A stretch of DNA of 64,000 nt. Origin: Saccharicrinis carchari. Lineage in GTDB: Bacteria > Bacteroidota > Bacteroidia > Bacteroidales > Marinilabiliaceae. The notes under the pieces were generated by a model. It had not been told where the DNA came from. It was given only the letters and a program-made list of their open reading frames with translations, and ran no database searches. Of the stretch, positions 53,437 through 62,351 are shown piece by piece. Both the position numbers and the translations under genes were made by a program. The DNA lies in contig NZ_FXTB01000005.1 in NCBI RefSeq assembly GCF_900182605.1, positions 1 to 64,000 on the forward strand, given 5' to 3'. Position 1 is the first letter of the stretch. The number at the start of each line of letters is the position of its first letter.

Positions 53437-54777
53437 ATGAAAATTCATGTTGTAGAAGACGACCGGGTTTTTAATAAAATGATTAAACATTCCCTTTCTC
53501 TTAATCCGGATTGTGAGGTGAGTACTTTTTTTGATGGATCATCCTTTTTTAAGCACCTGCCCGATAATCCGGATGTGGTAACGCTGGACCTTGGACTACC
53601 CGACTATACGGGCGAGGATATTCTGAAACGGATAAAAAAATACAATCCTGAAATTGAAGTAATCGTAATTTCAGGTCAGGATAGTATTACTGCGGCCGTT
53701 AAGCTTTTAAAAGAGGGCGCTTACGATTATATTGCCAAAGACGAAAACATAAAGGATAGACTTTTAAATAGCATTAATAATATTGGCAATAAAAAGAAAC
53801 TATTGACTGAAATTTCAGAGCTAAGATGTCAGATATCGACTAAGTATAAATTTGGGAATGCTATTATAGGCGACAGCCCGGCCATGCAGGAGGTATTTGC
53901 CTTGTTACAAAAAGCAGCTAAGGTACCCAATATAAATGTATCTATTTATGGCGATACCGGAACGGGCAAGGAGTTGGTTGCTAAAACCATCCATTATAAT
54001 TCTATCCGTAAGTCCTTGCCTTTTGTTGCTGTTAATATGGGTGCCATACCCCGCGAGTTAATTGAAAGTGAGCTTTTTGGTCACGAAAAAGGGGCTTTTA
54101 CCGGAGCTGTCATCGCCAAAAAAGGAAAATTTGAAGAGGCCGAAGGCGGTACCGTATTTTTAGACGAGATAGGGGAGATGGATATAAATATGCAAGTTAA
54201 GTTGCTGCGCGTATTACAAGAGAGGGAAATAACCCGAGTGGGCGGAAACGAAGTAATAAAGGTGAACACACGGATTATTACTGCCACCAACAAAGATTTG
54301 CTAAGTGAAGTGAAAAAAGGTAATTTTAGGCAAGACCTGTATTATCGTTTACTTGGACTGCCGATACACTTACCGCCTTTAAAAAAACGGAAAAATGACA
54401 TTCTTACCTTGAGTCAGTTTTTTTTGAACAGCTTTTGCACTGAAAATAATCTGGAGCAAATGATGTTTACTTCAAAAGCTAAAAAAAGGCTGCTTGAATA
54501 TACCTTTCCGGGCAATGTGCGTGAATTAAAAGCTATAGTAGAGTTAAGTGCCGTTATGGCTGGTGGCCCTTATATTGACGAGGGCGACATGCTTTTTAAT
54601 GCCGGAAATAACGAGTTGGATATTTTGGGAGAAGAAATGACCTTAAAAGAATACAACGAACGAATTATACATCATTACCTGCGTCATAACAATAATAATG
54701 TACTTAAAGTGGCTGATAAGCTGGACATTGGTAAATCGACAATTTACAATTTAATAAAACGTGAAAAGTGTCAATAG
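53437..54777 (+). CDS. Sigma-54-dependent response regulator (NtrC family, intact)
   Basis: A 446-aa three-domain activator. The receiver has VVEDDR at 5-10, the phosphate-accepting D51 (TLDLGLP) and a downstream Lys (IAKDEN). The AAA+ domain carries Walker A GDTGTGKELVA near 172-182, the full sigma-54 loop GAFTGA near 214-219, Walker B FLDEIGEM near 240-247, and the arginine-finger segment FRQDLYYRL near 297-305. Sensor II is FPGNVRELK. The final Fis-type HTH is VLKVADKLDIGKSTIYNLI near 424-442. Unlike the regulator at 38 kb, all AAA+ hallmarks are present. No kinase gene is adjacent in the same direction; the kinase at 57.3 kb is a candidate. Targets are not known. Confidence 0.95.
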   Translation: MKIHVVEDDRVFNKMIKHSLSLNPDCEVSTFFDGSSFFKHLPDNPDVVTLDLGLPDYTGEDILKRIKKYNPEIEVIVISGQDSITAAVKLLKEGAYDYIAKDENIKDRLLNSINNIGNKKKLLTEISELRCQISTKYKFGNAIIGDSPAMQEVFALLQKAAKVPNINVSIYGDTGTGKELVAKTIHYNSIRKSLPFVAVNMGAIPRELIESELFGHEKGAFTGAVIAKKGKFEEAEGGTVFLDEIGEMDINMQVKLLRVLQEREITRVGGNEVIKVNTRIITATNKDLLSEVKKGNFRQDLYYRLLGLPIHLPPLKKRKNDILTLSQFFLNSFCTENNLEQMMFTSKAKKRLLEYTFPGNVRELKAIVELSAVMAGGPYIDEGDMLFNAGNNELDILGEEMTLKEYNERIIHHYLRHNNNNVLKVADKLDIGKSTIYNLIKREKCQ

Positions 54778-54799
54778 CTCTTTTTTTAATTATACCGGT

Positions 54800-56950
54800 T
54801 TATTGTTGTTGTAGAGCTTCAATATCTTTTATAGGTCGTATCCAAATGTCTTTTAGTCCCGTTCTTTCAGCCAGTTTCTTTTTTAACTGCAAACAAGCCT
54901 TGTAACTGTCAAAATTACCTGTTGTGTAACGTATGTAGCCATCTGTACAGTTGTAAACCATAATGTTATGAATTTTTTGTTTGGTGAAAAAAATCATACT
55001 GGAGAGTGGGCCTTTGCGCAATGCAAGTAATTGAATAGTATATTTTTTTGACTGTACATTGCTATTGTTTCCACTTTGGTTGATCAACAGCTTGCCGGAA
55101 GGATTTGATGATGTATCCGGTGTTTTTACTTTTGGTTTACTTGTTGTTGAGTGCGACTGCGGCTTGCGTTTTATCGGCGCCGTATTGGTAATAGTGGTAT
55201 TTGCCGATGTTTTTGAGCTGGATTCATCTGCTATAGTAACAACAGGCAAGCTGGTTACCGGATTGGTTTTGTCAACACTATTTTTGTTTGTGGAAATAGC
55301 TTTTGTTGCATGCTGCTCTGTTTTAATCAAGGGAGCGTCCATTGCAACATCATTAAAAGCAATGGGTATTTTGTGTTTAATGTAGTTCATTTGGTCATCT
55401 ACATTTATATAGGCCACCTTTTCCTGTTTATTTATATTGGTTTGCCTTACCTCATACTCATAGCCATTTTCCAGAAACATCATATAGGCGCCGTTATCCG
55501 GGTTAGGGCGGTAGTCGCCAACCAATTTGTTGTCGTTGGTACGGGTTACCAGTACACGCATTTTTTCAAAATCACTTCCTAAGCTACTGTCTATAACACC
55601 TTCAATTACGGCCAGTTCCGTATCAGAATCGGCTTTAAAATGTACCTGGTAAATATCGGAGCCCCCATAATTGTCGTCGAATTTTGATGATGCGTAATAG
55701 GCGTGACTTTTGCTTATGGTGGGTACAAAAAAGAAATCGTCGTCAGGGGTATTGATTGGGAAACCCATATTAACCGGAGCCGACCAGGTAGAATCCGTGT
55801 TCATTTGGCTATAAAAAACATCTAAGCGACCCATGGTGTTGTGACCTTCCGACGAAAAGTAGAGTGTGCGCCCGTCATAATGTATCATAGGTGTTTCCTC
55901 ATCAAACGGTGTGTTGATATTCGGGCCCAGATTTCTGGGTTCTCCCCATTGTCCATTGGCTAATTTTTTCGACATGTATATATCCAGCCCTCCATAGCCA
56001 TTTTCTCTGTCGCTGGTAAAAAAGAAAGTGCTCTTGTCGGCAGATATAGATCCGTGTGTTTCCTCGGCATGGCTGTTGATGGGGAAGGGTAGCTTTTCCG
56101 GTTCCGACCAGCTTCGGCCATTGTAATGGCTTATATAAAGGCTTTTGCCGTGTTCGTCATTTCTAAACAACACCAGTTCGTTGCCATCTGGCGATAAGGA
56201 AACAGCGGCTTCGTGTTCGTTTTGTTTAAAAAAAACTTTTAGCAATCGTGCCGACTCCCAGTTGTTGGCCGCCAAAGGCACCGTATATATTTTTTCGGCA
56301 TACTGCCCATCTGCAAGCAGGCTCATTTTAATCCAGTTTCTGCGCGAGGTAAAGAATAACTGGCTTTCGCTCACCGCAATTAATGGGCTGTGGTCGTCGT
56401 ACATGGAGTTTACCCTGCTGCCCATGTTTTGCACGTTAAGCTCGATGGGGTAATTAATAAAAAAGTTGGCATGATGACAAATCTGTATTTCACGCTCTAA
56501 CTCTTCTATAAAAAGGCGGTCCTGTTCAGTAGTATTATCTAGCAGGTTCTCGTAAATAGTTATTGCCTTTAAGGGCTTTAAAAGAACCTGGTATGCTTTG
56601 CCCATGGACAAACCTAATTCGCGACCCAAATGTCCTTTTTTTTCCGTCTCTGTAAGAATGTTCAATCCTTTGTTAAAGCAAATAATGGCTGTATCGGCAC
56701 CATTGGAGGTATTTAGGTAGCACAAACCCATGTTGAAAAGGGCATCCAAATGGGTTGGGTCGTTTTGAATAATTAATTTAAAAGTTTCAATTGCTTGGCG
56801 GTAATTAGCCCGGTCGGCCAGTTCCATAGCCTTTTTAAATAATTTTGGATTTCTATTGCTTGTGGATTGTCCGTTGCAAGGTGTATTATGCAGCCACAAA
56901 AAAAGAAAAAACAAAAACGACAAATATAACTTGGGCCATGCTTTTATCAT
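54800..56950 (-). CDS. PorE-like TPR / PD40-propeller protein ending in a SPOR domain
   Basis: A 716-aa exported protein. The signal peptide is cleaved after about residue 28 (NTPCNG-Q). TPR-like helices cover about 30-160 (ALFNMGLCYLNTSNGADTAI). Residues about 185-470 form a WD40/PD40-type propeller with repeats such as ISADKSTFFFTSDRENGYGG and DGRTLYFSSEGHNTMGRLDV. About 480-560 is a carboxypeptidase-regulatory-like domain (IEGVIDSSLGSDFEKMRVLV). A disordered Thr/Ser/Pro-rich linker leads to a SPOR-type peptidoglycan-binding domain at about 640-715 (YTIQLLALRKG, then YIRYTTGNFDSYKACLQLKK). T9SS PorE has the same order but ends in OmpA_C. The role is inferred by layout; the gene may be a paralogue rather than PorE itself. 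It has its own promoter. Confidence 0.82.
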   Translation of the reverse strand: MIKAWPKLYLSFLFFLFLWLHNTPCNGQSTSNRNPKLFKKAMELADRANYRQAIETFKLIIQNDPTHLDALFNMGLCYLNTSNGADTAIICFNKGLNILTETEKKGHLGRELGLSMGKAYQVLLKPLKAITIYENLLDNTTEQDRLFIEELEREIQICHHANFFINYPIELNVQNMGSRVNSMYDDHSPLIAVSESQLFFTSRRNWIKMSLLADGQYAEKIYTVPLAANNWESARLLKVFFKQNEHEAAVSLSPDGNELVLFRNDEHGKSLYISHYNGRSWSEPEKLPFPINSHAEETHGSISADKSTFFFTSDRENGYGGLDIYMSKKLANGQWGEPRNLGPNINTPFDEETPMIHYDGRTLYFSSEGHNTMGRLDVFYSQMNTDSTWSAPVNMGFPINTPDDDFFFVPTISKSHAYYASSKFDDNYGGSDIYQVHFKADSDTELAVIEGVIDSSLGSDFEKMRVLVTRTNDNKLVGDYRPNPDNGAYMMFLENGYEYEVRQTNINKQEKVAYINVDDQMNYIKHKIPIAFNDVAMDAPLIKTEQHATKAISTNKNSVDKTNPVTSLPVVTIADESSSKTSANTTITNTAPIKRKPQSHSTTSKPKVKTPDTSSNPSGKLLINQSGNNSNVQSKKYTIQLLALRKGPLSSMIFFTKQKIHNIMVYNCTDGYIRYTTGNFDSYKACLQLKKKLAERTGLKDIWIRPIKDIEALQQQ

Positions 56951-57275
56951 CCGATTGGTTTTAAGCTGTTGTTTTATTGTGCAACGTGTGTAGCCGGGAG
57001 GTTGTTTAAAAAAGCATATGCCCACATACTAATACACAAAATGTCTAACTTTTTAATTGGATTCCAAACAAATATATAAAATTATTGGGATTTACAATAT
57101 TTTTTAATGCTGTGGTCGTTAATGGTTTGTAAAGTTCAGGGTAGAATCTGTTAAGAATCCGCCACCCACATTAAATGGAGGTAAGCATTAGTTGCTAAAA
57201 AGTGGGCCTAATGGGATGGATCAGGTTAGTTAGGGATAGGTGTAAAAACGTGGAAGAGTAACCCTAAGTTAAAAT
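56951..57275. other. Intergenic region between the PorE-like and kinase genes
   Basis: About 325 bases, both neighbours on the minus strand. It holds the promoter at 57069-57097 and otherwise nothing I can recognise. Confidence 0.5.
57069..57097 (-). promoter_or_regulatory. Promoter of the PorE-like gene
   Basis: On the minus strand, TTG (complement of 57095-57097), an 18-bp spacer, and TATATTTG (complement of 57069-57076) match the consensus. The ATG is at 56950, giving a leader of about 110 bases. Confidence 0.65.
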
Positions 57276-58616
57276 TTAACCAGCTGGTATCGTAAATTTA
57301 ATAAGGGCACCAGTTTTTTGAGCAGGCTCGGTCCATATTTGTCCTCCCATACTTTCTACATATTTTTTGGCTATGGATAAACCTACACCATTGCCTTCAA
57401 ACTCGCGGCTCATGCCCACATTTAATTGGCGAAACATATCAAAAATGCTTTTTTCTTCTCCCGCGGGTATGCCTATGCCAGAGTCTTTTACGAAGAACTC
57501 AAATGTGTGGTTTTCCACAGTGTATCCAATAAATACGCAACCTTTTTTTGAAAATTTAACTGCATTATTAATAAGATGATCTAATATTTTGTGTAGCGCA
57601 TTTTTGTTTGCAAGCAATACATCTTTCCCATTTTGATTGCCCATTAATAAAATAAGCTTAATAGGTTTTTTTACCTTTTGTAATTTGCGGGTATAATTAT
57701 GGTACAAATCTGTTATTATGTCATTGACCATCACACGCTCTTTTTTTTCAAAGCCTTGCTCCGTTTGTAATTTTGAAATCTCCATTATGTTATCCATAAC
57801 GTGCAGCAGTTGACTGCCGTTTTGAAGTACGATGTCGATATATTCTTTTCTTTCTTCCTCGGCTAAGCCATTGGATTTTAATAGTTCGGTAAAGCCCATG
57901 ATGGCGTTCATGGGTGTGCGTATTTCGTGGCTGAGATTAGCTAAAAATGAAGCCTTTAATTGCTGACCCTCTGCAGCTTTAATATGTGCTGCTTCTAGTT
58001 GTTTTTTTGTTTTGTCTAATTGTTTATTTGTACGCTCCAACTCTTCTTTGTAAAGAAGCAGTTCTGCACTTTTTCGCTCTTGTAGCTTTTGTTCTCCGGC
58101 ACACTCCAGATTTCTGCTCAGGGTATGCGAAATTATAAACATCAGGCCTTCAGTTTTTATAACATCCTTTATTTTATCACAAAAAAGTGCGGTTAAAACC
58201 CCAATAGGCATACCTGTTGAGTCAAGTAAAACGATACGGCTATATGCTTCAATTTTTAGTTTGCTCAAAAGCGGATTGTCCGGGTAAGCAGCACGCATAT
58301 TTTCTTTAATGGTGATAATATGCTCACGCAGCACTTCATCTCGCTGGCTGTCTGTTTTGTTAAAAAATGAGGGAGGTAGGATATCGGAACGGTTACATGC
58401 ACAAACTATATCCATAGCTTTGCTGTTAGGACTAAAGCGCTCCACGTAAACGTAATCAGCACGCAGATGCTTGTTTAGCGAGAGCAAAGCGGACTCCAAA
58501 AGATCCTTTTCTAATTTATCGTGCTTAGGGTGTAAAATATCGTAAATGCACGATTCCCAAATATTGTCCGTATTTAGGTAATTTCTCAACATTTCTTTAT
58601 ATCGTTCTGCCATCAT
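57276..58616 (-). CDS. Soluble sensor histidine kinase with GAF-like domain
   Basis: A 446-aa kinase with no transmembrane segment. An N-terminal helical region leads to a GAF-like sensory domain at about 30-185 (ALLSLNKHLRADYVYVERFS). A coiled coil (YKEELERTNKQLDKTKKQLE) precedes the HisKA domain, whose phospho-His lies in FLANLSHEIRTPMNAIMG near residue 229. The ATPase domain has the N box HLINNAVKF, G1 DSGIGIP and G2 GNGVGLSIAKK. The likely start is the ATG at 58616 (or the adjacent 58613); an open frame to 58913 overlaps cysS and is not used. It has no receiver. A cognate regulator is not adjacent; the sigma-54 regulator at 53.4 kb is the nearest. Confidence 0.9.
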   Translation of the reverse strand: MMAERYKEMLRNYLNTDNIWESCIYDILHPKHDKLEKDLLESALLSLNKHLRADYVYVERFSPNSKAMDIVCACNRSDILPPSFFNKTDSQRDEVLREHIITIKENMRAAYPDNPLLSKLKIEAYSRIVLLDSTGMPIGVLTALFCDKIKDVIKTEGLMFIISHTLSRNLECAGEQKLQERKSAELLLYKEELERTNKQLDKTKKQLEAAHIKAAEGQQLKASFLANLSHEIRTPMNAIMGFTELLKSNGLAEEERKEYIDIVLQNGSQLLHVMDNIMEISKLQTEQGFEKKERVMVNDIITDLYHNYTRKLQKVKKPIKLILLMGNQNGKDVLLANKNALHKILDHLINNAVKFSKKGCVFIGYTVENHTFEFFVKDSGIGIPAGEEKSIFDMFRQLNVGMSREFEGNGVGLSIAKKYVESMGGQIWTEPAQKTGALIKFTIPAG

Positions 58617-58750
58617 ATTAATGTAATACTCCTTGATGCAGCGGTTTGTTACGTCAAAGGCACCCCTATTATGCGAACGGACTATAACCTTTGACAAAGT
58701 AATGATTTTGATACTATTAATAGGTGATGCCGATGTTGATGTATTTTTTG

Positions 58751-58758
58751 TACTTTTG
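58751..58758 (+). promoter_or_regulatory. -7 element of cysS
   Basis: TACTTTTG matches TAnnTTTG, 26 bases before the ATG at 58785. It sits in the short divergent space between the kinase and cysS. Confidence 0.6.
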
Positions 58759-58784
58759 AGCTTCCAAACAATAAGAGGACAGAA

Positions 58785-60257
58785 ATGAGTAATCAATTGT
58801 ATATCTATAATACCCTTACGCGAAAAAAAGAAGTGTTTGTTCCCCTTACACCCGGAAAAGTTGGCCTTTATGTATGTGGGCCTACGGTTTATGGCGATCC
58901 TCACCTGGGACACGCACGTCCGGCAATAACCTTCGATTTACTAACGCGATTTTTGACGCACCTGGATTATAAAGTCAGATATGTGCGTAACATTACCGAT
59001 GTGGGCCACCTGGAGAACGATGCCGATGAGGGCGAAGACAAAATTGCAAAAAAGGCAAAACTGGAAGAACTGGAGCCCATGGAAGTGGCACAATATTACA
59101 CCAACAGATACCATCATTATATGGCTTTGCTTAATATGAGAGATCCCAGCATTGAGCCGCTTGCTTCCGGACACATCATAGAGCAGATACAAGTGATAAA
59201 ATCAATATTGGATAAGGGATATGCCTACGAAAGCAATGGATCTGTTTATTTCGATGTAAAAAAATACGATCAAAATTTCCCTTACGGAATTCTTTCCGGA
59301 CGTAAAGTGGAAGACCTGATCAGTAATACCCGAACCCTTGACGGGCAAAGCGAAAAGCGCAGCGCTCCTGATTTTGCTTTATGGAAAAAAGCAGCACCGG
59401 AGCATATCATGCGTTGGCCATCAGAATGGAGTGATGGTTTTCCGGGTTGGCATCTGGAGTGTTCGGCAATGAGCAAAAAATACCTGGGCGAACAGTTCGA
59501 TATACATGGTGGTGGCATGGATTTGCTGTTTCCGCACCATGAGTGCGAAATAGCCCAAAGCACTGTTGATAACGGTAAAGTGCCTGCCCGGTATTGGATG
59601 CACAACAATATGATTACCGTAAATGGACAAAAAATGGGCAAGTCGCTGGGTAACTTCATCACTTTAGAGGAGTTTTTTACGGGCAACAATAAAAACCTGG
59701 AACAGGCATATGAGCCCATGACCATTCGTTTTTTTATTTTACAGGCACACTATCGCAGTACGCTTGATTTTAGTAATACGGCCTTGCAGGCAGCCGAAAA
59801 AGGCTTCGAGCGCTTGCGCCAGGCTATGGCCAGCATGGATAAGATAGCTGTGTCGGATACATCGAGCGTGGATATAGCAGCATTAGAAGAAAAATGTTAC
59901 GCTGCACTGTTGGACGACCTGAATAGCCCCGTTCTTATAGCACATTTGTTTGATGCAGTTAAAATGATCAATAGCCTTGTAGCAGGTCATCAATCTATTA
60001 CAAAAAGTGACCTGATGCAGTTAAATCAGCTGATGAACTTGTTTGTTGCCGATATTCTTGGTTTAGACCTGTCAACGGAAAAGGGTAAAAGCGATGATGA
60101 CAAGCTTCACGAAGTGATGGACTTATTATTACAGCTGCGCAACGATTTAAAAGAAAAGAAGGACTGGGCCACATCCGACAGAATACGTGATGAGTTAAAC
60201 CGTATGGGTTTTATAATTAAAGATGGCACTACAAGCGCTAGTTGGCAACTGAAATAG
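58785..60257 (+). CDS. cysS: Cysteinyl-tRNA synthetase
   Basis: A 490-aa class Ia enzyme charging tRNA-Cys. The HIGH-type motif is DPHLGHARP near 38-46, with the zinc-binding Cys in YVCGPTVYG near 29-37. The second zinc-ligand region is [13 protein letters not shown] near 222-234, and HHECEIAQS near 249-257 supplies further ligands. The KMSKS-type loop is [11 protein letters not shown] near 284-294. The C-terminal helical domain includes the anticodon-binding part. The length is normal. Confidence 0.97.
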   Translation: MSNQLYIYNTLTRKKEVFVPLTPGKVGLYVCGPTVYGDPHLGHARPAITFDLLTRFLTHLDYKVRYVRNITDVGHLENDADEGEDKIAKKAKLEELEPMEVAQYYTNRYHHYMALLNMRDPSIEPLASGHIIEQIQVIKSILDKGYAYESNGSVYFDVKKYDQNFPYGILSGRKVEDLISNTRTLDGQSEKRSAPDFALWKKAAPEHIMRWPSEWSDGFPGWHLECSAMSKKYLGEQFDIHGGGMDLLFPHHECEIAQSTVDNGKVPARYWMHNNMITVNGQKMGKSLGNFITLEEFFTGNNKNLEQAYEPMTIRFFILQAHYRSTLDFSNTALQAAEKGFERLRQAMASMDKIAVSDTSSVDIAALEEKCYAALLDDLNSPVLIAHLFDAVKMINSLVAGHQSITKSDLMQLNQLMNLFVADILGLDLSTEKGKSDDDKLHEVMDLLLQLRNDLKEKKDWATSDRIRDELNRMGFIIKDGTTSASWQLK

Positions 60258-60345
60258 AGTTTGTTGAACTATTACGAATAGAGTAAGAGAAACAGTGCTT
60301 GCCTTGTTGAAACTAAGTATAATATCGATCTAAAATAACACAACT

Positions 60346-61353
60346 ATGTTACCCATAAACACTTTAAAACACGTAGTATTATTGGCATTGATTACCTTGA
60401 CTGCCTGTAATTTTACATCGGGCAAAAGCAACAAGAGTAATAAAAGAAGCAGCAAAACAATTATTGAAACCCCTATTTTCAATGGGGATTCGGCGTACTC
60501 ATTCGTTCAAAAACAGGTTGACTTTGGCCCCAGAGTACCCAATACCGAGGCGCATGCCAAATGTGCCAATTACCTTAGTGGCAAGTTGCGAGAATTCGGT
60601 GCCGAGGTAATTGTGCAAGAGGCCGAAGTGGTGGCATTTGATAATACCTTGTTACACGCCAAAAATATTATTGGTCAGTACAAGCCCGAGTTAAAGGATC
60701 GTATATTGCTATTTGCGCATTGGGATACCAGACCTTTTGCCGACCATAGCGAGGATGAAAGCCGAAGAAATGAACCTATTCCTGGAGCCAATGATGGTGG
60801 CAGCGGCGTAGGTGCCTTGTTGGAGATAGCCCGCCAGATAAATAATAATAAGCTCGATTTTGGTATAGACATTATTTTTTTCGATGCCGAAGATTACGGC
60901 ACGCCGGATCACATCGTAACACAAAACTACCAACCCGATACCTGGTGCCTGGGATCGCAATATTGGGGCAAAAACCCACATGTAAAAAATTATTATGCCC
61001 GCTATGGAATTTTGTTAGATATGGTGGGTGCTAAAAACGCCAGCTTTCATCAGGAGTTGAACTCGAAGTACTTTGCACCGCGTATTCTGAAAAAAGTGTG
61101 GAAAACTGCGCATAGGATAGGATATGGTAATTACTTCCCGTTTAAAGATGGTGGTGCCATTACTGATGACCATGTTTATGTGAATAAGTATTTAAATATT
61201 CCCTGTATCAATATTATTCACTACGACCCGAATACCGATACCAGCTTTGGATCTTTTTGGCATACCCACAACGATAATATGGACATCATCGACCGCAACA
61301 CACTTAAAGCGGTTGGGCAAACCGTACTTGAATTTATCTATAGCGGACAATAA
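60346..61353 (+). CDS. Type II glutaminyl-peptide cyclotransferase-like M28 lipoprotein
   Basis: A 335-aa lipoprotein. The lipobox Cys is residue 21 (TLTAC). The M28/QC fold shows LLFAHWDTRPFADH near 126-139, the zinc Asp in GANDGGSGVGALLE near 149-162, the catalytic Glu region FFDAEDYG near 186-193, and the final zinc His in FWHTHNDNMD near 306-315. Known QCs of Bacteroidota turn N-terminal Gln into pyroglutamate on exported proteins exposed by signal peptidase. The single-zinc layout and WDTRPFAD favour QC over an aminopeptidase, but not decisively. It lies between cysS and rnhB. Confidence 0.85.
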   Translation: MLPINTLKHVVLLALITLTACNFTSGKSNKSNKRSSKTIIETPIFNGDSAYSFVQKQVDFGPRVPNTEAHAKCANYLSGKLREFGAEVIVQEAEVVAFDNTLLHAKNIIGQYKPELKDRILLFAHWDTRPFADHSEDESRRNEPIPGANDGGSGVGALLEIARQINNNKLDFGIDIIFFDAEDYGTPDHIVTQNYQPDTWCLGSQYWGKNPHVKNYYARYGILLDMVGAKNASFHQELNSKYFAPRILKKVWKTAHRIGYGNYFPFKDGGAITDDHVYVNKYLNIPCINIIHYDPNTDTSFGSFWHTHNDNMDIIDRNTLKAVGQTVLEFIYSGQ

Positions 61354-61417
61354 AAGTATAGATCAAACCGGTATAGCCGGCCCTCCATCCTATGGACGAA
61401 GCACATATTCAGCTTAC

Positions 61418-61470
61418 AAAGGAGGAGGATTGATATGGGCGCTGATTATCCGCGATTTACTAAATCTTAA
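61418..61470 (+). other. Possible leader micro-ORF with Shine-Dalgarno before rnhB
   Basis: AAAGGAGGAGG (61418-61428) lies six bases before an ATG at 61435. The 11-codon ORF encodes [11 protein letters not shown] and stops at 61470, two bases before rnhB. A purine-rich ribosome site is unusual in Bacteroidota, so translational coupling is possible. It could be chance. Confidence 0.3.
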
Positions 61471-61472
61471 TC

Positions 61473-62081
61473 ATGAAAAGGCAGTTGGATCTGTTTATGT
61501 ACCCCGATAAAATTGAAGCAGGATGCGACGAGGCGGGGAGAGGATGCCTGGCAGGGCCGGTGGTGGCAGCTGCCGTAATATTGCCACGTACTTTCGCTCA
61601 TCCCCTGCTTAACGACTCCAAGCAATTGAGCGAAAAACAACGCGATAAGCTTCGACCCATCATCGAACGGGAAGCACTTGCCTGGGCCGTTGCCATTGTT
61701 AACAACCACGAGATAGACCAGATAAATATACTCAACGCCTCTATTGTTGCTATGCAAAGAGCAGTGGCGCAATTGCCCATAGTTCCTGAACATCTATTGA
61801 TAGATGGCAACCGCTTTAAACCCTACAAAAAAATACCACATACCTGTGTGGTTAAAGGCGATGGTAAATATTTGCCTATTGCTGCGGCCAGTATCCTGGC
61901 AAAAACCCACCGCGATGCCCTTATGCAAAATTTAAACAAGGAATATCCGGGATATGGATGGGATAAAAACAAAGGCTACCCTACCAAAGCGCATCGAGCC
62001 GGGATTGAAAATTTGGGTACTACCCCATATCATCGTCTGTCTTTTAGGTTATTGGATAAGCAGCTAAAGCTGGGTATGTAG
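61473..62081 (+). CDS. rnhB: Ribonuclease HII
   Basis: A 202-aa endonuclease that cuts the RNA strand of RNA-DNA hybrids and single ribonucleotides in DNA. The catalytic Asp-Glu pair is in [14 protein letters not shown] near 17-30. Two further Asp residues are in LLIDGN near 107-112 and KTHRDALM near 143-150. The final tyrosine-containing [16 protein letters not shown] segment near 172-187 is normal. The start is the ATG at 61473. A short ORF with a strong Shine-Dalgarno ends two bases upstream. Confidence 0.96.
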   Translation: MKRQLDLFMYPDKIEAGCDEAGRGCLAGPVVAAAVILPRTFAHPLLNDSKQLSEKQRDKLRPIIEREALAWAVAIVNNHEIDQINILNASIVAMQRAVAQLPIVPEHLLIDGNRFKPYKKIPHTCVVKGDGKYLPIAAASILAKTHRDALMQNLNKEYPGYGWDKNKGYPTKAHRAGIENLGTTPYHRLSFRLLDKQLKLGM

Positions 62082-62351
62082 TGAGGTGGAGGAAGGGAGG
62101 ATATTACTTTACTATATGCATTAGCTCAATGATATTTTTTATCCCAAATAATTCTATTGTGCACGTTGTATGGCTTCCGAAAGGGAGAAGTGTTTCTCGG
62201 CCGTCTCATTCTGTTAATAATTATCACCCAAACTAAAATCATTGTTTTTGCCTGTAAATTATTATTATATTGTGCGTCGCAAAAAAATGGCAGATAAGTG
62301 TAGTTTGCATCAATACTTTTTTTGATTCCAAAAAATATTAAAACATTACGA

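Noticed and set aside
58617-58913. N-terminal extension of the histidine kinase
   Set aside because: Overlaps cysS and contains no domain; the ATG at 58616 starts the conserved protein.
61247-61510. 87-codon ORF spanning the end of the QC gene and start of rnhB
   Set aside because: Mostly a shifted frame of two firm genes; no independent support.
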